Below, piece by piece: positions 51,781 to 64,000 of a DNA stretch of 64,000 nt; position 1 is the stretch's first letter; each line of letters starts with the position of its first letter. The stretch is from positions 4,280,866 through 4,344,865 of the forward strand of contig CM037587.1 of assembly GCA_021018995.1 (NCBI GenBank), in the 5' to 3' direction. The notes under the pieces were generated by a model. That model was not told the origin of the DNA, ran no database searches, and saw nothing but the letters and a program-made list of their open reading frames with translations. The translations under genes and the position numbers were made by a program. Origin of the DNA: Chloranthus sessilifolius. Lineage: Eukaryota > Streptophyta > Magnoliopsida > Chloranthales > Chloranthaceae.

Positions 51781-54280
51781 GCGAATCTCAGTGAGGGGGA
51801 AGTAAATGATAAATGACAAAAGGAAGGGGGGTAGTGAGGGGATTATAATATTTTACAGGAGAGTGAGAAATTGAGTGTTTTTTGCAATTTCTCAAGATAT
51901 CATGGGAATGAAGAGAAATTCAAAATATCTGTAAAGAGAAATTCAAAATATCTATGGGGAGATCTTATGTTTCTCATGTATATATGATTGCATGGTGATG
52001 CTAGATGGTGATCTAAGATGTTGGGCATGGGCCATTGCTTGGTTGATGGTAAAAGGCTTGGGTGGTCAAGTGTGAAAATGCAGGTTTGAGTTTGGAGAGC
52101 AGCAACTTCCTTCATAAAAAAAAGCTAGAAGTTAGATCTGTATCCTCTCTACCTCGAGACAACACCAAGTAATGGCATTTTTTATTGCATGAATTAGACG
52201 TTGATTTGATTGACTGTTTATCTTATGTTAATATGTTTCTTGTTTGTTTTTTTATAACATTTTAAATTTTAATAAGAATTAAGAGTTAACGAAAGAAGAT
52301 TACTTAAATGTGTAATCGATCGGGAAAACTTTCACATTCAAACAGGACGACAATTTATTTTAGGTATTATCAGAGTTTGCATTGATTGTGGATTCATAAG
52401 GTAATCCAATTATTTCATTCAATTGACATGATGTAATAAGTTTTCATTCAAAAAATAAAAACTTTGAAATCTTACGAGTGAGTAATCTTATTGAGGAAAT
52501 CGTAATCCCCTATGTTAGGCGGATGAGTATAGCTTGTAGTTCTAGTTCTTATTACAATTTTTAGAAGTTGATTACAATTATTGATTTAAGGTCGCAAAGG
52601 TATGCAACATATGAAAATTGGCTAATATCTAGCTCTTGTTTGTTTATGAAGTCCTAACAATTGTCACACTTTCTTTTACCATTTGAGAAATTCATTAAGC
52701 ATTACTTTTTTGTTATGCGAATTGGAAACTAATTTTATTGACAATTTATTATTAATAAAATGTTTTGAGCTCATATTTAAAATTTTCATGAGTAAAAAAA
52801 ATAATAAAAAAATTACTTAAATGCGTGTAATCGATCTAGAGAAACTTTCACCTTCAGACACAACGACGATTTATTTTTAGGCATTGTTGGAGTCTGCAAT
52901 GATTGTGGTGTCGTAAGGTAATACATTTGCTTCATTTAGTTGTTATGATGTAATGAATTTTTATTATAAAAAATAAATGGCATCTTGCGAAGAGCAATCA
53001 ATTGAGTAAGGATTAAATAATCCTTTAAAAAACACAGTCATGAAATGGATATTTTTTTCTAAATCAAAATATATCGTGATCAATTACCGATTTAGTTGGG
53101 AACACATGTCTCACTAAAACTTATTAGCTCTTGTTTGTTTATAGAGTCAAGGATAATTATTATATAATTATTGGCATTGATTCTTTTGCTATTTGAGAAA
53201 TTCATTAAAGCATTTAGCCAATATTCATATTTGGTATCCTTGTCAAATTTTAAATTTTGTATAATAGTAGTAAGGTATTATTCATTTCATTAGTTCCCTA
53301 GATGCGACAAGCTTTTGACAAAAATATTATTTTTATAATTATATGTTTCATTATAAATGAGAAAAGACTATAATAATGATAATGAATTTAATAAGTGAAA
53401 TAAACTTTCCTATTTTAATCAAAATATATCATCGTTCTATGTGCTATAAAGGTCAGTTTGGATCTCAAGAAAAAAAAATGTAACATTTTTTCCTAAAATA
53501 AGTTATTATACCTTGTTTGGTAACAAAATGATCTTGAAATTTTTTTAGAGACAAAAGAGTCTCAATTTTAACCTCAAATTAGAACTTTTTTCTTCCACCA
53601 AAATAGGTGAAATTATTTTATCCTTAATTAATAACTGAGAGCAATTTGTCGCCACAATTTAAACCCGTCGAGAGATCTCAAACCCAGCCTTAAACCTTAT
53701 GAACCTAAACTCTCTTTTGTTCTTCCTCTTAACCCGGCAGCGGAATTGCTTGCCTCTTCTCTTACCGATTTGGTCGTCGGCTGTTTATCTCCTCTCAGTT
53801 GAAAGTACATTTTTTTTTCTTCTTAGAAACTCGATTTTTTCACGAAATTTATAAATACTTGCATTATCACTTCTTCTTTGTTAGAGGTATTTTCATATTG
53901 TAGGTAGATTTTGTAAATTTTTATTTATATTTTTAATAATATTTTTATAGATTTGACTGATTTTTACAGTTTTTTACAAATTTTGTTATGGACTTTTGAA
54001 TATTTTAGGCAGATTTTTATAATTTTTTACTTAATTTTTATAGTTTTTTTATAGATTTTACAAATTGTTGCATGCTTTTGCATATTTTTATAATTTTATA
54101 AAAAAATTTACATATTTGGTAGGTTTTTACAAATTTTAGGTAGATTTTTACAATTTCTTGTAGACTTTACATTTTTTTTTACAGATTTTAGACATTTTTT
54201 TTTTGTTTTTTTATTGATTTTGACATAATTTTATAACTTTTTTCAACCTGATGATAATGATCCTAATGTTATAATTTCAG
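51781..54280. other. Upstream intergenic DNA with a diverged direct repeat
   Basis: DEK1's promoter should lie in the first few hundred bases. Two diverged copies of a block of about 165 bases, both with TGTAATCGATC and TTTATTTT.AGGNATT, start near 52294 and 52815. From 53850 to 54240 the sequence is a T-rich degenerate repeat with TAGATTTTTACAA. No gene is recognised. Confidence 0.55.
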
Positions 54281-55144
54281 GTGGACTTCAATGATGCTAA
54301 ACATGAAAATTGTTCTGAAAATGAACTTTCTGAATTTTATTGAAGTCTCCACAAAACACTTAAGCCTCGTTCACAAGTCGAGAAAAGTTCTGATTCTTAG
54401 TTGTTACTTGGAAAGCACCTCATTTCTGAGTCTTTCTGAACGATTCAGCCATTCGAGAGTTGGTGTGGGGTCCACCCATTTTTGGCCATTTTCCTAACGA
54501 CAGCAACAAGTCTCTTGCAAACCATTTTGCTAAGGAAATCCCCGATTCTAGGTATGTGAGAGTATGCTTCTCCCTCACATGCATACGGAATTGAACCTCC
54601 TTTTTTCATTCCCAATGGCTACAAGAACTATTTCATTTTCAAATATTAGCATGTCTTCTTCAAAGCACCATAAATAGGTTTTTAATTGCAGAGGCCCCCC
54701 TTTCTTCCATTTTAGCTCGAGTACTGAGATATGGCGTTACAATTATTTAATTTGTCCTCTTCCCATCCACAATAGGAACCCATCTTCACATGATGCACAG
54801 TACACCTAGCCCTTGATTTATTTTGTAGAGGCCCCCCTTTCTTCCATTTTAGCTCGAGTAGTCAAGACTTGGCACTACAATTAAAACATATGTCCTCCTC
54901 CCATCCACAATAGCTCTCATCTTAACATGTTGCACAATACACCTATCCCCTTGATTCATTGGGTTTTGTGATGCTTAACAGGTGTTAAGTAATGCACAAA
55001 TGATGCTACCATTTGTCCAAGGGATTAAAACAGTTTCAAGTAACAACATGGTAAAAAAATTAGTTTGCAAGCGAGAGAATAGCTACATCTCTGGTGAACC
55101 TATCCCTAGAGTTGCAGAGGGGCATTATAGTGGTGTTGACAAGG
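54281..55144 (+). other. Exon-like segments of an unrecognised gene or gene fragment
   Basis: A segment at 54981-55144 follows a CTTAACAG acceptor, is open throughout (LSNAQMMLPFVQGIKTVSSN... to AEGHYSGVDK) and ends at AAG/GTAAGATATT, a good donor. Another short piece after TTTCAG near 54282 reads VDFNDAKHENCSENELSEFY and then stops. I recognise no family. It may be part of a decayed gene or a captured fragment. Confidence 0.3.
54691..54962. repeat. 137-bp tandem duplication
   Basis: Copies start at 54691 and 54828 with GAGGCCCCCCTTTCTTCC and share CTCGAGTA, CCCATCCACAATAG and CACAATACACCTA-type blocks with scattered changes. Confidence 0.85.
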
Positions 55145-55179
55145 TAAGATATTATTCAATCTTGGCATCTCATCTCTCC

Positions 55180-58100
55180 TGTGACAGCCCGATTTTTCCG
55201 ACACAATATTTTTTTTCTCGAAACACAACACAAATATTTAGGAAAATTGGACCGCCAGATCGTAGATCACAATCTAAAAATAGAATGTTTGGTACATCCA
55301 CACACATGCAAAAATCAAAGCAGACAATACATATGGAATAATTAAAATCTCCAATTCTAATATCCAACCTGAACAGTAAACTAAAACAAATCCCCGATGA
55401 TGGTCAACCATCACCTAACAGTGGTGTACCATACCTGTATAATAGCACGAACGTACCAAGCCCGAACTTACCAAAATCCACAATGAACTAAATCTACGAT
55501 CCCGAAAATCTTACAAATCCTCAAGTTCGGTGTCCTGATAAGTGTTATACCTGTGATGTATAGTCGGGGTGAGCTAACAATCTAAGCTCAGTAGAGAGAA
55601 CTAATGCCAACAAGGATCAAAATTTTATTTTTTCGATACTTATCGTCCATCCCAAAACCGATACGTATCGGACGATACGTATCGGTTCCGGACGATACTC
55701 TCCGATTTTTTCTCAAAAGAAAAAAAAAAACATCAAAACCGATAATTTAAAATTATCGGACGATAATTTCAAATTATCGTTCGATACGAACAATACCGAT
55801 GATACGAACGACACATTAAACGATAATTTGACTATTTTTTCAGGGGGCAATAAAAACCCATTGTATCGTATCGGTGAGGTCCAAAACCGATACGTATCGG
55901 TATCGGTCGATATTTTTATCCATGAATGCCAATATACATCTCATCAGTCATGCATAAATTCAAAGACAAAGATCAAAATATTTTCATATTAAAATTAATG
56001 ATATTTTCATACTCAAAATAAAAACTGAATTGAAAGACATTTTCTTATCAAAACCGAATTTCCAAGACATTTAATATCAATAAAATTTTTTAATTATTTT
56101 CGTATCAAGGGCAATTTCGTATAAAAATAGAATACATTTTCATACTGAAGCGGAAAAACCCTTTTTTATAACAAAATCGAAGCTAATTTCAAAGTCTTTT
56201 CACACTAAAGAAAACGTCGCATCACAACAGGATGTCTTGTTCATATCAAAACAAAAAGTAATTTACTGAATTCAATTCACTTACATGTCTTATCTTTGAT
56301 TTACTGAGTTCACTTATATTCAGTTACGTGTCTTATCTTTGATTTACCAAGTTCACTTATATTCACTTACATGTCTTACACATTCTTACATAGCTTATAT
56401 AATCAATTCACGGATATCCTGTCGTGTCGGTTTGATTCACGGATATCCCGTCGTGTCGGTCTTAGACATTCTTATATAGCTTACATAGTGAGTTCAGAGT
56501 TTTGGATTTAATGCTCGAATTTTAAAGCACGATATCAATAACGAATTATAAATAAACTGTCGTACCGATTCAAATTACGGATATCCCGCCGCACCGATTC
56601 AAATTACGGATATCTCACTGTACTGGTTCAAATTACGAATATCCCGTCATACCGGTTTAAATTACGAATAACCCGCCTTACCGGTCAAATTACGGTTATT
56701 ATGTTCAAATTTCAGATTTCTAAATTCGAAAGGTTCAAATTACGGATAAATTGTCGTACCAGATCGATTCACGGGTTTTATCGCCGTGCCGATTCGATTC
56801 CGCCCTAGCGGCCCACGATGTACTTATAATCTGCCCATAGCAGTTCACTTAAATGACCAAACTTATTAATCGATTTACTTATTTGATGTTCAATATTTCA
56901 TTCCAGATTCGATCTTTCTAAAACTTCAGAACAAAACATTTTCGATCCTTCAAATGATTCCAAAGCAAAACACATTTTTGATGTTTCAAACAGATGTATT
57001 TTCGATATTTCAAAAGGATAGAAAGTGGCATACATTTCGATATCTCAAAAGTTCTATGGCAAATACACGGGTACATATGTCGATATTTCAAAAGATTTCA
57101 AAATAAACATGCATTTGATATTTCAACAAGTCTAAATACAATTCAAATACGGTCAATTTATCACATTCTTAACAATCATATTAAAGCATCTATGAAAAAT
57201 TAAATCGAAATGCAATTGTCTATGAAATTTTTTCCTCACCTATGCAAAGAGTTCAAATACTAATTCATGTTCAAATCAAAACTTATCACATTTAATTCGA
57301 TCATATCAAGCATCTATGAAATTAAATCAAAAATATAATTGTGTATGGAACTTTTCCCACCTTAACCTCGAAGTTGCGCGAAGCCAAACAAAGTTCTATC
57401 AATGACTTTCTGCCCTCAATCTACATCATAAACATACGATGATGCATCAAGGATTAACTCTAATTACTAATAACTTAGACATATTTAAGTATTTTCTTAA
57501 AACGAGGCAGAAACGGATAAGTTCGTGCTAACTTAGAATTTAACTCAACTTTCTCCTAAATTTTAACCTTTAAAACTTTAGATTTACGAAATTATTAATT
57601 CACAAAAGTTATAGATCTTATTGTCCTCTTTCCAATGCCATAATAATCGCATCAATCGGAGTTCGGAGTATAAAGTTACGGCCAAAATATCGAGACAATG
57701 TCGGCAAGCTCAGTCAAAATCGACCGATCGATTTTCAATTCCGATCAATCGATTAACCAATTTCTCCAGAAAGTTTTCACCTTTCTATTCTATACAATTC
57801 GATCGATCAATTTCTAAATCGATCGATCGATTTTGACAGTTTCAGAACTCATTTGAGCTTTTTCTTCTTCAATCCAAAACACCCAAAACTCAAGGTACAC
57901 ACTCTCATCTACCCATACATCAAATCTAAACTACTTCTACACTATTAAGCATAAATCTTACCTTCTAATCTTCACGCGAGCAATACCTACGGTGATCGTA
58001 GCGAGGAATCGACGTTCTTCCGTCGGTTTGAAACCCTTTTCTATTCCGATCGAAATGGAGGCGAAAATTGATTCTTCTTAAAGTATTCAACAAGCCAAAG

Positions 58101-58570
58101 CTTCCTTGAGTGAAGAAGGAGGGTTTAAGGAGATATCCATGAAATTTGGGTCTCAAATGCATAAAGAGGGTTTGTGAGATGAAATTCTCTCCCTCCTTGC
58201 TCGCAATCGCTCCAAGGTCGTAGCTTTTCTTGCAGTAAGAACTAAGAAGGAGTAGAGAGGGGAATCAACAACTCAAGGAGGGAAATGGAGGATGGAGATC
58301 TTCTCTATCTCCCTCTTCTCTTTTTTTTCTCATCTTTCTCTTCTCTCTTTCAATTGCAACCAAATGAAAAAGCCACGGGTGGGGATTTGCTTATAAGATG
58401 GGGGTGGTTTCGGTGTGAAGCTCGCACACCTAAAATGGCGTATTAGTTTGGTTCAGTATTAAACACATACACCTAATAAGGTGTTTATTATTATACAACT
58501 AAACTTTTGGTTCGGTATGGGACCTGCACACGCAAACCACTTATCAATCGGACTCGGTATTGAGCCAATA
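55180..58570 (-). mobile_element. Gypsy-like LTR retroelement sequence with tandem repeats
   Basis: The left edge is TGTGACAGCCCGATTTTTCC at 55180, the inverted end of a gypsy-type LTR. A block at 57530-57720 is the reverse complement of 63830-63975 (shared CCGAACTCCGATTGATGC and AAAGTTTTAAAGG), so two related elements lie in opposite orientations. An array of about 33-bp units (ATTACGGATATCCCGTCGTACCGG type) runs from about 56400 to 56770, and CGATCGATCGATT motifs occur at 57720-57835. A hAT MITE is nested at 55611-55924. No pol domain is seen; the right edge is approximate. Confidence 0.5.
55611..55924. mobile_element. hAT-like MITE, CGATACGTATCG family, 314 bp, perfect 8-bp TSD
   Basis: The left end CAAGGATCAAAATTTT and the inverted right end CATGGATAAAAATATC form the terminal repeat. 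The duplication AATGCCAA is exact (55603-55610 and 55925-55932). Inside are CGATACGTATCGGACGATAC-like palindromes near both ends and TAATTTCAAATTATCG in the middle. It is the cleanest copy in the window and defines the family also seen at 17487, 35215, 8930 and 1754. Confidence 0.92.
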
Positions 58571-59674
58571 CACCACCACGGTGTATAAGCTTTGGTAAAA
58601 AAATCCCAGGCAAAGTCCAAACGGACCAAAGATGATTTTATCTGGAAAATAAAAAACGGTGACGCGTTTCTCAACGGACACGCACCTAATCAGGACCTAT
58701 GGTTTCAAATTTTTCAGGATGTTGCATCCCCTCTCCTCTATAAAATGCACTTGAGAGGCATACCAAATTCAACAAAGGAATTGAAGGGTCATCTCCCCTT
58801 TGACAGGTATGCATACCATTTTTGTGACTTCTAGTATTATTTTCAAAAATTAAACTACATGTAGCTTACCTTATATGGTCCCTGTAGCTTACCTCATTTG
58901 TGTATGAAGATTTGCTTCATATGTTTTCAGAAATATAATGGTACTATATTTGGTACTAGGCCAGTAACAATTACAATTGAGTCCATGATGGTTCGAAAAG
59001 CATAAACTGGTGGTTGTTGAATAATATGGTCTATACATTCTGCGTTTGGCTTGAATTGAGGCCAGTTGTGCTTTTGTAAAAAAAATTTAAGCATAACTCC
59101 CACAATTTTGGTATTGTAAGGCCATCTAGTATTAAACAGCCAACTGCATCCTTTTGTATTCATGGCCATCAGATTTGACTGTCACAATGGAGCACATTAT
59201 ATGAACATGTGGATGCCCTTTCCAAAACCCACTAGCCCGACCACCCTATCGTGCACCACCAGTGCGGCACGTACCGCAAGTAATTCGACCACCGAGGCTC
59301 GCAACTATCTAAGTGCTTCTCAGTTCGGACTCAGAGGTCGATACTTTCGACAGTACGATGGAGTTCGAGGATGTGCTGGACCCCGATTGGGAGCCTCCCG
59401 TACAACATGTTTGCGACGATAGTTGGGATAATCATACTGGTTCTCTCAAACAGATGATGATTGCCTTATACCCTTCCGAGGATGAGGATGGCGATGATGC
59501 TACCTCATAGTCATCTTCGGTGTTATATGTTATTTTTCCTAGGTTCTTTTTTACTTTATATTTTTGTATTTTGGCTTTTCGATTAAGCCGATCTTGAATG
59601 TATTGGGCTAATTAACCTCATCATTTGCCATTAACAATATCAGCCCGAACGCTTTCATGAGTTTCTAATTTGTA

Positions 59675-59721
<47 letters not shown>

Positions 59722-60566
59722 GTTTTTGGTGTTATAAGTATGTCTCGAAAAATTATATTCAAAAATAAATCCATCACATAACTCCAACCTCGCATGGATT
59801 GGACACCCGAAAATTTTTAGCTAAATTCGAGTACGACAAGTAGTCCGATGATTAATATTTGTATGACGGTAGCACAACCATATATTCATCCGAATATGAT
59901 TTTTTCGGATAATAACTTTAGAACGATTGAGAAATTAGCTTTTCTGAGAAAAGTCAGGAATCAGAGCAACTTAAGAACAGTTCTGAGAAAACACATGAAT
60001 CATGGTCTGCTAAGAATCAACAGGATTTTGAGTTGTCAGAATTCAGAGTTTTTCTGATAAAAGCCAAGAAACACCTGAATGAGGCCTTACTCAAATAATA
60101 AACTTATTAGTCACAGAAAGTCTCAAATTTTACCCAAACAACATACAAAGTAATTTACTAATCAAATAGTCTCCAAACAAATTTGTCTCTAAAAAAAAGA
60201 GTTTATAAAAAAAAAAGGTTACATGATTCAAATGGACCCTAAATGTAGCAACTATATATAAGTTTTGATAAGTTTTTTAACAATTATTGACAATTATCAC
60301 TTTAAGATTTTAGAACTTGCCCAGTATTCACTACTTCTAGTTTCTTTGTAAAGTTAAGGACATATGTAATTATACAGCTTATAAAAACTGTCATGTACTT
60401 ATTGATATTATGTTTTTTCCTACTTCTAAAGATACATTAACACATGTAACTTATGTATATTATTTAATATTTTATTATATCTATAAATTTATCAATTTAA
60501 AATTATATCTACGTCTTTTTTATTGTTAACAAAATTGCATCGTTTGTAATAGTAATAATAATATGA
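58571..60566. other. Intergenic DNA with two unrecognised open frames
   Basis: A plus-strand frame at 58592-58834 (DAFLNGHAPNQDLWFQIFQD...) and another at 59313-59510 (SDSEVDTFDSTMEFEDVLDP... ending ALYPSEDEDGDDATS) have protein-like composition, but I recognise neither. The second could be the acidic C-terminus of a transposon protein, as its upstream DNA reads RPPRLA-type sequence with stops. An AT microsatellite lies at about 59680-59719. Confidence 0.35.
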
Positions 60567-60745
60567 GTTAGTCTACAATGAGTGTCCACCTATTATGGGT
60601 GGACATGGCAGTCCACACAGCTATGTGACTGCATGTCATACTCGGACTTCCAATGCATGGATGGAAGTCCGTGTATGTCATGCAGTCACACATATGTGTG
60701 GACTACTTTAATGCACATGATCGATGGACACCCATTGTAGACTAA
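60567..60745. repeat. 179-bp fold-back element (near-complete hairpin)
   Basis: The left arm starts GTTAGTCTACAATGAGTGTC and the right arm, inverted, GTTAGTCTACAATGGGTGTC. Pairing continues inward through GTCCACACA, TGTGACTGCATG and GGACTTCCA blocks with one loose stretch. The whole element can form one long hairpin. No convincing target duplication is seen. Confidence 0.85.
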
Positions 60746-62850
60746 CTTTAATAGTATTTGGTTCATTAAGTTTTAAAAGACATACAAAGCTTTTGATAAT
60801 ATTTCGTTCATTAAGTTGTATATGACATAAGAATTTTTTACTAAGAATTCTTTTTTTAAATTTATTTATGAATAAGCAAAAATCTTTCTAGATGATTGCA
60901 TTTTAGTTATATCTCTTTAGAAATGAATGGTAATTTAGATTTCCTTTTTAACTAAAATCTTATGATCACACGCGTTTGTGATGAATAGAGCTAGTAGTTA
61001 TAGTTTCCAACAAATTATTTAGATGATGAAGACAATCACTAATTTACAGTTAGAACTATATATCTTATCAATGATTAATATTCACTAGCTCTTGTCAGTT
61101 GACTAAGAGGAGGACTAATTTAACAATTCAACTTTCTAGAAAGTGTTACGTAGTCATTATTATTGAGTCTTTTGCCATTTTAGTATTACATTAACTATGT
61201 GTAACAACCCTGATTTTCATTAATGTTGAATCGTTGACCTTTAACGAGACTGCGAAATTGTTGACTTTTTGACTAATTTGACCAAAGTCAAACCTTTGAC
61301 CCATGTGACGTGGCCTCAAGCCTACCTATAGTAATTGGGGGTATGCATCCCGACACACTAGATTCCAACTCAAACCTATGTGGGGCGTATATATTTATCG
61401 TACAAGAGTTCGAAATCGAGCTTGAGCTTGAACCCAAAACCAAGCCGTTCCTATTTGTTTCAAAAATAAATATGTGTGCCTTAAGTGGGGTGCCTCATCA
61501 AAGAAAAAAAAATTGTATATAATATCAAATTTAGCACCCGAATTGTGCTTGAAGTTAGAGTCCAACTAGGCAAACTTCGAAATTGGCAAGAGCCCCAATT
61601 CAAGGAGCTAATTGCCAATTAGTAGGGCAATTAAATCCAAGCCCTTGAATTATTGTGTGCCTGATGGGCATCTTATCTAATTAGTAACTAATAGAGTCTC
61701 AATGGACTCTTACCTTTTAATTATAAATTCAGGCTCTCTAAACACCAACTCTATATCTATATATGGAAATCTCCAACTGACAAACCTCTTTACATATTGA
61801 ACCATTCCATAACTAGCTCCTCAAACATCTTCCTCACACTATTTCCCTATGTATGTGCCTAACATACAAAATTAGTTACTTTCCTAATACAACTTGGACT
61901 ATCCACGTTTCCTGTTTATCCTAATCCCAATTAGATCTCGTCCCAACCCTAGGTATAATCGAGCAGTTGTGCAAAATCACCCGGCCCGACTTTCCTCTTA
62001 CTCAATACAAGCACCACCATAGTAGCATCTTCACAAATCCAACATGATGTCCATGAGTACGATCTCAAGAACCCACGATCACAATGAACAGCCATGGTCA
62101 TCTCCAATTCTCTCTCGTTTCTTTATATGTTTATTTCGTGCCCTTCAACCATAGAAATTACAACAACCCTTGACGCTATCTCGCTTCATGCTCTCTTTGT
62201 ACCTACTCTAAACAACATATGTGCTCTCATGTCTCTTTAGTTTTGGAATAAACAACAGATAAAGATTAAGATTTAGTGGTTACAGCAACCACTACTCCAT
62301 TGATCTCCCCCGTCTATACAACAGTGATAACTATGGGATCAAATTGCTGCCATCAATAGCCACCTACCATTGCCATCAAAGCATCCATAAGAAAAAAGAG
62401 TCACCCCAACAATTTCCTTTACAATATTAGGATTCGAGGTAGGGAAATTTCAATGTATAATTACGTTTTAGGCTTTAAATCATAGGCTTTAATGATATAT
62501 TCGAACCAGATCTATAATTATTATAATTGAATTTGAATTGCTTGAATCATATTGTATCTGAACATTAGAATTAGTGAATATAAACTTGCATTGAATTATT
62601 GAATTTTCGAACATTAAATCCTTTGAATTGCAACTGAATATTTGGAAATCCATTTTAAATGATAACTTGCATTAAATTATTAAACTTTGAATTATTAAAC
62701 CTTTGAACATTGAACCCTTTGAATTTGAATCTGGATTAGAAAGAGAATTATTTTATGAACCATTGAACCTATGTATTAGAACTTATATGTGATTTAAATA
62801 TATTCATTTGAGTAGAATCCTGTGCTTCGATACTTTTGAACCATTTCGAC
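60746..62850. other. Intergenic DNA, with a possible LTR start at 61200
   Basis: TGTAACAACCCTGATTTTC at 61200 resembles a gypsy LTR start on the plus strand, and the following 1.6 kb could belong to that element. No coding region, matching LTR end or target duplication was identified. The open frame at 61310-61522 is not recognised. Confidence 0.35.
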
Positions 62851-63992
62851 TGTAACATCCCAAAAATTTAGACTTTAAATAGTGTGCCTCGGGATATGTG
62901 CCCGTCAGGTCACTAATTTTGAGCAGGTAAAAGTCAACTTGATGACTTAGATTGGATTAATTTTGGTGTGAAAAGTGCACACCTGTATAGTGTTAGATCA
63001 TTTTATAGGGTCTTATACACCTGTTGTGGCGTGTATGCGTTTTACACGTGAACCGGGCTTTTAAGTATAAGAGAGGGAGGGGCCTCATTTAGAAGCCATA
63101 ACCGGTTGCAAAGAGTTGTGGGTTTTTATGAGTTAGAAAGAGAGAGAGAGAAAGAAAGGAAAGAGAAGGGTTTTTGTGAAGGATTGTCTACGATTGTGTT
63201 GGCTTGATCATGTGCGTGGAGCTCATAGGAGATCGATGTGGGTTTTGAAAACCCATTTTCCTTGCAAAGAGAATGGTGTGTTTTGATCGGCTAAATCGTA
63301 GTGAGGTTTGTACGAAGCGTGTGTGGATGATCAACTAACGATCGTGTCAAAATTCTGGAAATCGTGGGGCTTGGAAAGATAAAAAAGGGTTTGGAAACCC
63401 ATTTGCTTGCTAGGAAGAAGACGATCCGATCAGGGAGAAAATCGTTGGATTAAAGGTAAAATTTTTTATTTAAGTTGTGATTTGTATGTGGATTAATCCT
63501 TAGTTAGATTATGAGTGGGAGATTTGAAGAAAATGGGTTAAGATTTAAAGAAAAAAATGAGTTAGAGATGTTTGAACCCGATTTTGGGCGAAATCTGACG
63601 AAACCGTTCGATCGGTTTTGAAAACCATTCAAATGAAATTAGTTGAGGGTGAAATCTGACGAAACCGTTCGATCGAAATTAGAAATCGATCGAATGATTT
63701 CGTCAAGTATGAAATCTGAAGGTTCTGGTCGGTTTGGAAACCGTTCGATCAATTTTGAAAATCGTTCGAACGAAATTAGAAACCGTTCGATCGATTTTGA
63801 AAATCGTTCGAACGATTTTGACTGGGCTCGCCGATACTGCTTCAGTATTTTGGCTGTAACATTTTACCCCGAACTCCGATTGATGCAATTTGTGCGGCGT
63901 TGGAAAGAGGGCAACGAGTTCTACAACTTTTGTGTTTTGACTAACTTATGAATCTAAAGTTTTAAAGGCCAAAATTTAGGGGGAATGTTACA
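62851..63992 (+). mobile_element. Gypsy-like LTR sequence reaching the window end
   Basis: It begins TGTAACATCCCAAAAATTTAG and reaches a polypurine-like TTTAGGGGGAA followed by TGTTACA at 63986-63992. These are either the two ends of one LTR or an LTR start and the next LTR's start. A TATA-like TATAAGAGAGGG lies near 63068. From about 63595 to 63825 there is an array of TTCGATCGATTT/TTCGAACGA palindromes; the region near 63830-63975 is shared, inverted, with 57530-57720. No pol domain lies in the window. Confidence 0.5.
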
Positions 63993-64000
63993 TCAAATTT

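Noticed and set aside
55170-55367. Cys-rich 65-codon minus-strand frame
   Set aside because: It crosses the LTR edge at 55180 and has no recognisable family or homologous copy in the window.
62851-63992. Complete solo LTR with target duplication
   Set aside because: The flanking bases TCGAC and TCAAA do not match, and the right boundary may instead be a polypurine tract followed by a second LTR, so I did not claim a solo LTR.

Overview
This is a eukaryotic nuclear window from a flowering plant. One intron-rich plant gene spans most of it, and its introns and flank hold plant-type retrotransposons, hAT and Mutator-like DNA transposons, LINEs and a SINE. The long, repeat-filled introns suggest a mid-sized to large genome, such as a woody magnoliid or early-diverging eudicot. 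That placement is inference; I cannot name the species.

The only convincing host gene is DEK1 (DEFECTIVE KERNEL 1, the membrane-anchored phytocalpain) on the minus strand. Its ATG is at 49192 and its stop at 1342-1344. I reconstructed 30 coding exons whose splice phases all agree. They give 6462 coding bases, or 2153 residues, against about 2151 in Arabidopsis. The catalytic triad is intact at Cys1763, His1921 and Asn1941. A non-coding first exon probably lies near 51.5-51.8 kb, joined by a 5'UTR intron. Two introns (4 and 24) use GC rather than GT donors.

Of the gene's 47.9 kb only about 13.5 percent is coding. Introns 1, 2 and 10 (7-8 kb each), 22, 25 and 26 carry most of the extra length. 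Intron 1 holds a decayed DUF659-type hAT transposase. Intron 2 holds a LINE fragment, a hAT MITE, an LTR remnant, a tRNA-derived SINE and a small LTR element. Intron 10 is a nest of LINE and copia fragments, a second copy of the small LTR element with a solo LTR inserted in it, and a triplicated copia RNase H end. Intron 18 holds a Mutator-like MITE nested in a hAT MITE. Intron 22 holds a hAT-like element, and intron 25 a 5'-truncated LINE with its target-site duplication.

From 51.85 kb to the end is upstream intergenic DNA. It contains gypsy-like LTR material, another hAT MITE with a perfect 8-bp duplication, tandem repeats and a long fold-back element. I found no second intact host gene there.

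The pattern that recurs is iterated palindromes inside otherwise different mobile elements: CGATACGTATCG in one hAT MITE family, GAGTCGACTC in another, ACGGACGTCCGT or ATCGATCGAT in related small LTRs, and TTCGATCGATTT in gypsy-like elements. This is the part of the window that looks least described. It was read by eye without database searches.
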